Shown piece after piece: positions 5,420-12,240 of a stretch of DNA of 12,240 bases (position 1 is the stretch's first letter; the number at the start of each line of letters is the position of its first letter). Source of the stretch: Tannerellaceae bacterium (GTDB lineage: Bacteria; Bacteroidota; Bacteroidia; Bacteroidales; Tannerellaceae); the NCBI GenBank assembly GCA_031267775.1, contig JAIRYL010000016.1, positions 1 to 12,240 on the forward strand. Reading direction: 5' to 3'. Both the position numbers and the translations under genes were made by a program. The notes under the pieces are model-generated. The model worked only from the letters and a program-made list of their open reading frames with translations. It was not told where the DNA came from and searched no databases.

Positions 5420-8400
5420 ATGAATAACAAAAACATTTTCGCCTTTCTCTTTCTCTTTTTGCTGATATCCGCTTATGCTTATGGTCAAAACGCCTTGCCT
5501 TACTGGCGAGACATGCGTGTGATATCGGTAAACAAGCAGTATCCCCGCACCCCGTTTATGAGTTACGACGCCGAAGCCGACGCCCTGAACGGGACGTACG
5601 AAAACGGCCGGTATTATCAATCGCTAAACGGTATATGGAAGTTTTATTATACAGACGACCAGCGCCTGCTGCCCGACGGTATAACAGACCCCGAAACAGA
5701 CGCCGCCGCCTGGAGCGATATAAACGTTCCCGGTAACTGGGAGGTGCAGGGCTTTGGCACGGCTATCTATGTAAATCATCCCTACGAATGGCAGCCGCGC
5801 GGGCCGCAACCTCCGCTGTTGCCCGACGCCACGCCGGCCGGCGTATACCGCAGGGAGATAGAGATTCCGGCCGCCTGGCAGGGACGCGATATTTACCTGC
5901 ATATAGCCGGCGCCAAATCGGGCGTGTATGTGTACCTGAACGGAAAGGAGGCCGGATATAGCGAAGATTCCAAAAATCCGGCGGAGTTTCATATCAATCC
6001 TTATCTGAAGGAGGGCAAAAATACCTTGACCGTCAAGATGTATCGCTGGAGTACCGGCTCGTATCTTGAATGTCAGGACTTTTTCCGCCTGAGCGGGTTT
6101 GAGCGGGATGTATTCCTCTGGTCGCAACCCCAAACGGCCGTGCAGGACTTCCGCGTGATTTCTACCCTCGATCCGGGTTACACGGACGGTATATTCAATC
6201 TCTCGGTAGATATAAAGAATACCGGCAACCAGCCCTCTCCCCTTACCGTGGGCTACCGCTTGCTCGACGCCGACGGCCAAACGGTTGTATCCGGCGCCCG
6301 AGAGCTGCGCGCAGAGCCGGGACGCATCTCTACGGCAGACTTTGCGGCCGAGTTGCCCGGCGTGCATACATGGACGTCGGAACATCCTTATCTGTATAAG
6401 CTATTAATAAAGGTAGACAGGCAGGGGCAGGCGATAGAATATGTGCCTTTCCACGCAGGTTTCCGCCGGATTGAATTAAAAGAAACCGACGCCGGCGGAA
6501 GGAAGCAGGTTTTGTTCTGCATAAACGGGCAGCCCGTCAAGCTGAAAGGGGTAAACATACACGAGGTAAGCCAATCTGCCGGACACTATGTAACGCCCGG
6601 AGAGATGCGGCGCAATTTTGAACTGATGAAGCAAAACAACATCAACAGCGTGCGCCTGAGCCACTATCCGCAAGACCGCAGGTTTTACGAGATGTGCGAC
6701 GAATACGGATTTTATGTGTACGACGAAGCTAATATTGAATCGCATGGCATGTATTATGCCTTGCGGAAGGGAGGCACGCTGGGCAATAACCCCGACTGGC
6801 TGGAGCATCATATCGACCGGACGCGCAATATGTATGAACGGAATAAGAACTATCCCTCCGTCACCCTTTTTTCTTTGGGAAACGAAGCGGGCAACGGATA
6901 CAATTTCTACCATACGTATCTGTGGATAAAAGAGCGCGAGCAGAAGCTGATGAATCGCCCCGTAAATTACGAACGCGCCCTGTGGGAGTGGAATACCGAT
7001 ATGTACGTGCCCCAATATCCGTCGGCCGCCTGGCTGGAAGAAACCGGTAAAGCGGGCGCCGACCGGCCGGTTGTTCCGTCGGAATATGCCCATGCGATGG
7101 GTAATTCTACCGGCGACCTCTACGGGCAGTGGAACGCCATCTACCGGTATCCCCAGCTTCAGGGCGGATATATTTGGGAATGGATAGACCATGCTTTGCT
7201 GGCGAAGAATAAAGAGGGGAAGGACTTTTGGGCGTATGGAGGAGATTTTGGCACGGACAGGCCGTCGGACGGGAATTTTGTGGCCGACGGCTTGCTTGGC
7301 CCCGACCAGCGGCCGCATCCGGCCATGAGCGAAGTAAAATATACGCATCAGAATATAGGGTTCAGGGCTGTGGATTCGCTTGTAAGGGAGATTGAAATAA
7401 CCAACCGCTTTTACTTTAGCAACCTGTCGGAATATGAGGTGAAATATAAAATAATGCAGAATGAAAAGGTGATACGGGAAACGCTTGTTCCCCTCGACCT
7501 GCCTCCCCAGGCGAAAACGAAGATTGCTATAGATTATCCTCCTCTGACGGACGAGCCGGGCGCGGCGTACTTTGTAAACCTCGAAGTACGTACCAAACGC
7601 CCCGAACCGCTGCTGCCTGCCGGCAGCCTGATTGCTTACGACCAGTTTGACGCGCCCTTCCGCACGCCCGGGAAGGCTTACCGGGCGGGCGGCTCTAACC
7701 TGTCGGTATCCGACGACGCCGGCGTAGTGTCTGTATCCTCTGCCAAAGTATCCTTTGTATTTGATACAAAGAAAGGCGTAGCTACCTCGTACAGGGTAAA
7801 CGGGACGGAGTATTTCAGCGAAGGATTCGGTATCCGGCCCAACTTTTGGCGCGCTCCTACCGACAACGATTACGGAAACGGCGCCGCCAAGCGTTTGCAG
7901 GTATGGAAACAGTCGGGTAAAGACTTGGCCGTATCGGATTATACGGTAAAGGAAGAAGACCGGAACGTTACGCTTACCGTCCGCTATGCGCTGGCGGCCG
8001 GAAACGAATACATCCTGGCCTGTACCGTACAGCCGTCGGGCGTTATCAAGGTATCGGCGCTGTTTACCCCGCTCGAACGGGAGGCCGGGAAAATAGCGGA
8101 ATCCGAAGCCGAACAGACGGCCACCTATTCGCCCCGGGCTATTGCCGAAAGCAAAGCCAAAAGGAATATCCTGGAAGTACCCCGCATAGGCGTGCGTTTC
8201 CGTTTGCCTGCTGCAATGGATCATATCCGGTATTTTGGCAGAGGCCCTGAAGAAAACTATATCGACCGCCATAAAGGAACGCTGGTAGGGCTATACTCGG
8301 CCAGCGCCTGGGATCTGTATTATCCCTATGTGCGTCCGCAGGAGAACGGCCACCATACCGACGTGCGCTGGCTGGCCGCCACAACGGCCAGCGGAAACGG

Positions 8401-8773
8401 CCTGCTGATTGTGGCAGAAGATAAAATGGAATTTAATGCCCTGAGAAATTCGATAGAGGATTTCGACGCGCAGGAATCAGACGCCCCGTACCAGTGGGAA
8501 AACAAATCGGAACGCGAAATAACAGACCGCGACTACAACGCGGCAAAAGACCTTTTACGCAAACAAACGCATGCCGCCGACATTGTTCCGCGCAATTATG
8601 TAGAAGTATGCCTCGACTGGCGACAGCAGGGCGTAGGGGGATACGACAGTTGGGGATCGCGTCCGGTAGCGGAAGCCCTGATTTATGCAGACCGGGAATA
8701 CAGGTGGGCTTTCACCCTGGCGCCGGTAACCAGCCTGAAAAACAGCGCGGAGATGACGCAGTATCGTTTTTAA
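5420..8773 (+). CDS. Secreted GH2 beta-galactosidase (LacZ-like)
   Basis: This 1117-residue glycoside hydrolase of family 2 should release non-reducing beta-galactose, or a related beta-linked sugar, in the periplasm or at the surface. The N-terminal signal peptide has a long FAFLFLFLLISAYAYG core. The jelly-roll domain follows from about residue 65 (LNGIWKFYYTDD, VPGNWEVQGFG, YLNGKEAGYSEDSKNPAEF, then SYLECQDFFRLSGFERDVFL). An Ig-like domain covers about 240-355 and a TIM barrel about 360-650. The acid/base is E489 in SLGNEAGNG and the nucleophile E555 in PSEYAHAMGNS; GGYIWEWIDHAL follows. A beta-galactosidase small-chain domain spans about 770-1105 (RAPTDNDYGNG, RYFGRGPEENYIDR). Length and order match LacZ-type enzymes, and no key residue is missing. 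An Ala/Glu/Ser-rich insert at about 888-914 interrupts the last domain. Base composition is GC-richer than the downstream sigma/FecR/SusC genes. Other beta-glycosidase specificities within GH2 remain possible, but the small-chain domain favours beta-galactosidase. Confidence 0.95.
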   Translation: MNNKNIFAFLFLFLLISAYAYGQNALPYWRDMRVISVNKQYPRTPFMSYDAEADALNGTYENGRYYQSLNGIWKFYYTDDQRLLPDGITDPETDAAAWSDINVPGNWEVQGFGTAIYVNHPYEWQPRGPQPPLLPDATPAGVYRREIEIPAAWQGRDIYLHIAGAKSGVYVYLNGKEAGYSEDSKNPAEFHINPYLKEGKNTLTVKMYRWSTGSYLECQDFFRLSGFERDVFLWSQPQTAVQDFRVISTLDPGYTDGIFNLSVDIKNTGNQPSPLTVGYRLLDADGQTVVSGARELRAEPGRISTADFAAELPGVHTWTSEHPYLYKLLIKVDRQGQAIEYVPFHAGFRRIELKETDAGGRKQVLFCINGQPVKLKGVNIHEVSQSAGHYVTPGEMRRNFELMKQNNINSVRLSHYPQDRRFYEMCDEYGFYVYDEANIESHGMYYALRKGGTLGNNPDWLEHHIDRTRNMYERNKNYPSVTLFSLGNEAGNGYNFYHTYLWIKEREQKLMNRPVNYERALWEWNTDMYVPQYPSAAWLEETGKAGADRPVVPSEYAHAMGNSTGDLYGQWNAIYRYPQLQGGYIWEWIDHALLAKNKEGKDFWAYGGDFGTDRPSDGNFVADGLLGPDQRPHPAMSEVKYTHQNIGFRAVDSLVREIEITNRFYFSNLSEYEVKYKIMQNEKVIRETLVPLDLPPQAKTKIAIDYPPLTDEPGAAYFVNLEVRTKRPEPLLPAGSLIAYDQFDAPFRTPGKAYRAGGSNLSVSDDAGVVSVSSAKVSFVFDTKKGVATSYRVNGTEYFSEGFGIRPNFWRAPTDNDYGNGAAKRLQVWKQSGKDLAVSDYTVKEEDRNVTLTVRYALAAGNEYILACTVQPSGVIKVSALFTPLEREAGKIAESEAEQTATYSPRAIAESKAKRNILEVPRIGVRFRLPAAMDHIRYFGRGPEENYIDRHKGTLVGLYSASAWDLYYPYVRPQENGHHTDVRWLAATTASGNGLLIVAEDKMEFNALRNSIEDFDAQESDAPYQWENKSEREITDRDYNAAKDLLRKQTHAADIVPRNYVEVCLDWRQQGVGGYDSWGSRPVAEALIYADREYRWAFTLAPVTSLKNSAEMTQYRF

Positions 8774-8836
8774 CGGCCTGCGTTAGATAGCCGGAAACAA
8801 TAGAATAAACAAGACAACAAAAAAAACAGGAATAAA

Positions 8837-9763
8837 ATGAAAACGCAAATTAAATTCTTCAAGAGCGCCTTACTGCTTTGTATCCTTGGCGCCTGCGCTG
8901 CAACGCCGCAGCAGCCGGCAAAAGAAAAGGTAACGCCGCAGCACGTCGTCATGATTGGCTTCGACGGCCTTAGCGCGCACAGCCTTGCTAACGGAGCCCA
9001 GACGCCCACGCTGCGGAAGCTGATGGACGCGGGCGCTTATACGCTTGAGAACCGTTCGGTACTGCCTTCGTCGAGCGCCGTAAACTGGGCTTCCATGTTT
9101 ATGGGAGCGGCGCCCGAACTGCATGGCTATACCGAATGGGGGTCGCGCACGCCGGAGCTTCCTTCGCGGGTTACAAACAGCGATAACAGATTCCCCAACA
9201 TCTTTGGTTTATACAGAGAAAAAGCGCCCGACGCCGAAATAGGATTGATCTTTGAATGGGAAGGTATTAATTTCCTCCTCGACACGCTGGCCCTGAATTA
9301 TCGCCGGCATACCCCCGTAACTGCCGACAACCCGGATGGATGCACCTCCTTTGCCGTAAATTATATCAAAGAAAAGAAACCCAATTTCTGCGCTATCATC
9401 TACGATCAGCCGGATGGAACCGGCCACGCCAAAGGCTGGGACTCTCCTGAATACCTGGAGAAGGTAAACCAACTGGACGGTTATCTGTCGCAAATTATCC
9501 AGGCAATAGACCAAGCCGGCATCCTGGACGAAACCGTTATCGTAGTGGTAGCCGACCATGGCGGAATTAATACCGGACACGGCGGAAAAACAATGGAAGA
9601 AATGCAAACGCCGCTCGTTTTCTACGGAAAAGGAATAAAAAAAGGATACCAGATACAGGAAAGTACCATGATTTACGACATAACCGGCACCCTGGCCTTT
9701 ATGATGAACATCGAACAGCCCCAAGTATGGATAGCGCGTCCGGTTACCTCGATATTTGAGTAA
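8837..9763 (+). CDS. Alkaline-phosphatase-superfamily phosphodiesterase/phosphatase lipoprotein
   Basis: This 308-residue enzyme is of the type I phosphodiesterase/nucleotide pyrophosphatase-like group (PF01663-type), expected to hydrolyse phosphomono- or diesters with two metal ions. A lipoprotein signal ends in CILGAC, with the lipidated Cys at position 20, so the protein is membrane-anchored outside the cytoplasm. Likely metal and catalytic residues are D43 (MIGFDGLSAH), nucleophile S80 (PSSSAVNWASMFMG, where many homologs carry Thr), D193 and H197 (QPDGTGH), D240 and H241 (VVADHGG), and H248 (TGHGG). At 308 residues it is compact compared with eukaryotic NPPs, with a short cap region. It starts 63 bp after the GH2 gene and ends overlapping the likely start of the sigma factor gene, so it is probably the third gene of the enzyme operon. 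The natural substrate is unknown; a phosphorylated glycan or released nucleotide is inference only. Confidence 0.88.
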   Translation: MKTQIKFFKSALLLCILGACAATPQQPAKEKVTPQHVVMIGFDGLSAHSLANGAQTPTLRKLMDAGAYTLENRSVLPSSSAVNWASMFMGAAPELHGYTEWGSRTPELPSRVTNSDNRFPNIFGLYREKAPDAEIGLIFEWEGINFLLDTLALNYRRHTPVTADNPDGCTSFAVNYIKEKKPNFCAIIYDQPDGTGHAKGWDSPEYLEKVNQLDGYLSQIIQAIDQAGILDETVIVVVADHGGINTGHGGKTMEEMQTPLVFYGKGIKKGYQIQESTMIYDITGTLAFMMNIEQPQVWIARPVTSIFE

Positions 9764-10334
9764 CTTGAAAACAGAAAGCCCTCAAATACATAGTAGCGAT
9801 TTATACAGGCAACATTACAGAAGGATCTACCTGTTTGCCAAGTCGTACGTACACGACAAATGGATAGCTGAGGATATAGCTTCCGAAACCATTATGGCTT
9901 ATTGGGAAATAATAAAGCAAAAGGAAAAGGAAATCGAACATCCGTTGACTTTCTTATTTTCCATTGCCCGGAATAAATCCATCGACCATTTGCGAAAGGA
10001 ATTGACCCGCCGGGAAACAGTTACAACTTTATCTGAAATAGGGATACGCGAGCTTAATACGCGTATCTCTACTTTAGAAGCCTGTGAACCTGATGTGCTA
10101 TACTCAAACGAAGTAACGGAAATAATGGAAAAAACGCTGGCTTCGTTACCGGAAACAACCCGGAAAATTTTTGAGATGAGCCGGTTTGGGAACTTTTCTA
10201 AAAAAGATATTGCAAAAGCAATGAATATGACCCCAAAAGGTGTTGACTATCACTTATCCAAAGCCTTGAAAAGCTTGCGTATTGCCTTGAAAGATTATCT
10301 GCCTGCATTTTTATTTTTCTTCTTTTTTCAATAA
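9756..10334 (+). CDS. ECF-type RNA polymerase sigma factor
   Basis: This sigma-70 family extracytoplasmic-function factor of the Bacteroidota FecI-like type is predicted to drive transcription of the downstream receptor genes when freed from the FecR protein. Region 2 spans about 15-85 (DLYRQHYRRIYLFAKSYV, AEDIASETIMAYWE, HPLTFLFSIARNKSIDHLRKE). Region 4 spans about 125-180 (LASLPETTRKIFEMSRFGNFSKKDIAKAMNM, then TPKGVDYHLSKALKSLR as the recognition helix). The C-terminus ends in a hydrophobic, Phe-rich tail, as is common in this group. No ATG lies in frame before region 2. The best start is TTG at 9756, which overlaps the last codons and stop of the phosphatase gene, or TTG at 9765; the next ATG would remove half of region 2. 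The overlap suggests translational coupling. Base composition is more AT-rich than the upstream gene. The length of about 190 residues is normal for the family. Confidence 0.92.
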   Translation: MSNLKTESPQIHSSDLYRQHYRRIYLFAKSYVHDKWIAEDIASETIMAYWEIIKQKEKEIEHPLTFLFSIARNKSIDHLRKELTRRETVTTLSEIGIRELNTRISTLEACEPDVLYSNEVTEIMEKTLASLPETTRKIFEMSRFGNFSKKDIAKAMNMTPKGVDYHLSKALKSLRIALKDYLPAFLFFFFFQ

Positions 10335-10351
10335 AATCGTTTTTTCCAACT

Positions 10352-10407
10352 AGGCGGTTGCCTCGCTTAAACGTACTAACTATATCACCCCTTGGAAGAG
10401 GCGGCCT
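10352..10407. promoter_or_regulatory. Paired complementary elements in the sigma-fecR spacer
   Basis: AGGCGGTTGCCT (10352-10363) and AGGCGGCCT (10399-10407) are each self-complementary and also complementary to one another (GCCTC at 10360-10364 with GAGGC at 10398-10402). The 82-bp leader could therefore switch between local hairpins and one long stem just before the fecR start. The stems are only 4-5 bp, so this is weak evidence for a regulatory RNA structure. Confidence 0.22.
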
Positions 10408-10416
10408 AAATAAATC

Positions 10417-11364
10417 ATGATGATAGCAGAATTATTGGCAAGATATATTACCGGCGATGTTTCCCTGAAAGAAAAGGAATATATCCAGCAATGGATTGAA
10501 GCGAGTGAAGAAAACCGGAAAGAATTTATGCGGCTTCGTATACTTTACGATATGAGTTTGGCTCATGAACAGGGACAGGAACAGGAGCAAACGTTGTCTC
10601 AATCCGGGAAACCAGCCAAACGGATATTTCTCGAGCTGGCCAAAATAGCGGCAATTATATGTATTACTTTCGGCTGTTCATATTATTTCCTGAGCCATTC
10701 GCTGGAAAAAGAAGATGAGGTTGCCATGCAAACCTTGCACATACCGGCAGGCCAGCGGGCGGAATTAACCTTAACAGACGGAACAAAGGTTTGGCTGAAT
10801 GCGCTTACTACGCTTACTTTCCCCAATCGATTTACGAAAGACTCCCGCGAGGTTTATTTAGATGGAGAAGCTTATTTTGATGTTTCGCACAACGCCGGGA
10901 AAATCTTCACAGTAAATACAAGTCGATACCTTGTAAACGTATATGGTACGGAATTTAATGTATCGGCTTATAGTAGAAACGATTTGTTTGAAACAGCTTT
11001 GATGAATGGATCAGTAGAAGTTGTGGCTTTACATGATACGCAGAAAATACGATTGAGTCCGGGACGCCAGGTTTATTTAAAGGATGGTAAATTAGTTTCC
11101 GATTCAATCCTGGACTATAATCATTTTTTGTGGAAGAAAGGCGTCATTAGTTTTGAACATGAACGGATGGAAGATATTTTAGTAAAGCTACGGCTTTATT
11201 ATGATATCGCCATTGAAAATAAAAACGCAACGATTAATAATATGCGTTATACCGGTAAATTCTACACAAAAGATGGCGTAGAACATGTGCTGAATGTATT
11301 GAAAATACCAACAAAACTACGCTTCACCAAAGACAATGAAAACAATATAATCCATATATATTGA
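10417..11364 (+). CDS. FecR-family anti-sigma factor / sigma regulator
   Basis: This 315-residue single-pass inner-membrane protein should carry the signal from the TonB-dependent receptor to the ECF sigma factor encoded just upstream. The cytoplasmic N-terminus (about 1-68) holds the anti-sigma segment, with LLARYITGDVSLKEKEYIQQW and FMRLRILYDM. One transmembrane helix lies at about 72-92 (ELAKIAAIICITFGCSYYFL). The periplasmic FecR domain starts with HIPAGQRAELTLTDGTKVWLNA (about 108-129), then FTKDSREVYLDGEAYFDV and FTVNTSRYLVNVYGTEFNV. The C-terminal domain has WKKGVISFEHERMEDILVKLRLYYDI (about 244-269), the DUF4974-like part that docks with the receptor STN domain. Length and layout are those of the Bacteroidota family. 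The ATG at 10417 is followed by a second ATG, and either could be used. The gene lies 82 bp after the sigma gene and 160 bp before the receptor gene. Confidence 0.93.
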   Translation: MMIAELLARYITGDVSLKEKEYIQQWIEASEENRKEFMRLRILYDMSLAHEQGQEQEQTLSQSGKPAKRIFLELAKIAAIICITFGCSYYFLSHSLEKEDEVAMQTLHIPAGQRAELTLTDGTKVWLNALTTLTFPNRFTKDSREVYLDGEAYFDVSHNAGKIFTVNTSRYLVNVYGTEFNVSAYSRNDLFETALMNGSVEVVALHDTQKIRLSPGRQVYLKDGKLVSDSILDYNHFLWKKGVISFEHERMEDILVKLRLYYDIAIENKNATINNMRYTGKFYTKDGVEHVLNVLKIPTKLRFTKDNENNIIHIY

Positions 11365-11434
11365 ATGATAACCCTATTGCTAATCTTAAAAAATGAAATG
11401 CCTATGATAGATAAGGAATGTAAGTAAAAAAGAA

Positions 11435-11461
11435 CCGGAAAATGGTTGCAACATCTTCCGG
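11435..11461. terminator. Hairpin in the fecR-susC spacer (possible terminator or leader structure)
   Basis: CCGGAA at 11435-11440 pairs with TTCCGG at 11456-11461. After one mismatch, ATG pairs with CAT inside, leaving a loop of seven bases. A run of A precedes the stem but no U-tract follows, so it is not a canonical intrinsic terminator. It lies 71 bp after the fecR stop and 63 bp before the receptor start, where an attenuator or a boundary between the regulator transcript and the sigma-driven receptor transcript would be expected. No clear TAnnTTTG box was found in the rest of this spacer. Confidence 0.4.
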
Positions 11462-11524
11462 CTTGTAAATTAACACTAGTTCATAAAGAAAATCTTTTAG
11501 TATTAACTCTAATTCTACAAAAGT

Positions 11525-12240
11525 ATGAAAAATATTTTGTACAGAGAATTTCGAATTCAAAATCACACAATCTTAAAACACGCCTTTAGAATAATGAAAC
11601 TACAATTTGTTCTCTTATTTATGTGTTGCGCGGGATTGTACGCAACAAATGCACATTCTCAGGAAATGAAGGTAACGATTGTTGCCACAAATTCTACAGT
11701 GAAAGAGATTCTTCAGGAAATTGAAGAAAAAACAGATTATCTCTTTTTATATAATAAAGAAGAAGTCGATATAAATAGGAAAACATCTGTACATGCAACC
11801 GGAAAAATGGTATCGGATATACTTTCGCAGGTATTTACCAATACGGATATAGCCTGTATAATGGAAGGAAGCAATATCGTTTTGGTGAAAAAGAATATCC
11901 TTTGGCAAACAGATTCCCGACAGATAACAGGGCGCGTATTAGACGAAAGAGGCGAACCGGTTATCGGCGCTAATGTTGTGGAAAAAGGAACGGCAAACGG
12001 CACGATTACCGATATAGACGGAAACTTTTCATTGAATATAAGCCAGGGCGCCATTATACAGGTTTCCTATATTGGCTATCTAACCAAAGAAATGCCGGCT
12101 GGCGAAAGAAGCTATTTGGATATTGCCATTATAGAAGATACGCAACGTTTGGAAGAAATAGTGGTGGTAGGTTACGGTACGCAGAAGAGAATCAATCTTA
12201 CCGGGGCTGTAGATATGGTAACAGAAGAGGTCTTTAACAA
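11525..12240 (+). CDS. SusC/RagA TonB-linked outer-membrane receptor with STN signalling domain (N-terminal part)
   Basis: The first 238 residues of a TonB-dependent glycan importer are visible, cut by the window edge. The frame is open from the ATG at 11525. A hydrophobic signal segment lies at about 27-45 (LQFVLLFMCCAGLYATNAHS), preceded by the long basic N-terminus often seen in this group; the ATG at 11594 is an alternative start. An STN domain (about 47-122) begins MKVTIVATNSTVKEILQEIE and continues with TDYLFLYNKEEVD. A carboxypeptidase-regulatory-like domain (about 132-207) follows, with ITGRVLDERGEPVIGANV and GTITDIDGNFSL. The TonB box and plug start come next (EEIVVVGYGTQKR, 210-222, then INLTGAVDMV). 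An STN domain marks receptors that signal to FecR/ECF sigma pairs, matching the two genes upstream. The partner SusD would lie just right of the window. The imported substrate is probably the glycan handled by the upstream enzymes, but this is inference. Confidence 0.93.
   Translation, partial: MKNILYREFRIQNHTILKHAFRIMKLQFVLLFMCCAGLYATNAHSQEMKVTIVATNSTVKEILQEIEEKTDYLFLYNKEEVDINRKTSVHATGKMVSDILSQVFTNTDIACIMEGSNIVLVKKNILWQTDSRQITGRVLDERGEPVIGANVVEKGTANGTITDIDGNFSLNISQGAIIQVSYIGYLTKEMPAGERSYLDIAIIEDTQRLEEIVVVGYGTQKRINLTGAVDMVTEEVFN

Noticed and set aside
5624..6385. A 253-codon open frame on the minus strand
   Set aside because: Antisense to the N-terminal domain of the GH2 enzyme, with no family features.
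6476..8272. A 598-codon open frame on the minus strand within the GH2 gene
   Set aside because: It lies wholly antisense to a strongly conserved beta-galactosidase and shows no recognisable domain. The GC-rich codon use of the sense gene removes stops from this antisense frame.

Overview
The window looks like a chromosomal segment from a member of the Bacteroidota, most likely order Bacteroidales. The evidence is an UpxY-type NusG paralog, the triad of ECF sigma factor, FecR anti-sigma factor and SusC/RagA receptor with an STN domain, Bacteroides-type promoter boxes (TAnnTTTG), AT-rich leaders with little Shine-Dalgarno signal, and PUL-style secreted carbohydrate enzymes. I cannot name the genus from sequence alone.

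Left part (1-2265): a truncated IS4-group transposase runs off the left edge on the minus strand. It is followed by an apparently intact IS1634-family insertion sequence (about 377-2003) with a full-length 524-residue DDE transposase. Two copies of a 16-bp sequence, in inverted orientation, lie near the two sides of the IS. One of them is inside the broken transposase. The 262 bp right of the IS carry no convincing gene but hold two sets of degenerate short tandem repeats.

Middle, minus strand (2266-3941): an UpxY-like antiterminator is followed after 20 bp by a polytopic membrane acyltransferase of the DUF5009/NagX/HGSNAT-like type. They probably form a two-gene unit reading towards the IS.

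Middle, plus strand (4039-9763): three exported proteins in a row form a probable operon. They are a Tat-signal Gfo/Idh/MocA oxidoreductase-fold protein, a large GH2 beta-galactosidase with both catalytic glutamates, and an alkaline-phosphatase-superfamily lipoprotein. The spacers are 64 and 63 bp.

Right part (9756-12240): an ECF sigma factor whose best visible start is TTG, overlapping the end of the phosphatase gene, then a FecR anti-sigma factor, then the N-terminus of an STN-containing SusC/RagA TonB-dependent receptor cut by the window edge. This is the classical arrangement for trans-envelope signalling: the receptor senses a glycan, signals through FecR, and releases the sigma factor to switch on the receptor genes. 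Base composition falls visibly at the phosphatase/sigma junction.

Overall this reads as a glycan-utilisation locus (enzymes plus sensor/transporter), flanked by a NusG-like/acyltransferase pair and an insertion-sequence scar. I see no clearly unprecedented system. The most interesting points are the UpxY paralog outside a visible capsule locus, the coupling of the sigma factor to the upstream enzyme gene through a non-ATG overlapping start, and the unexplained repeats beside the IS.
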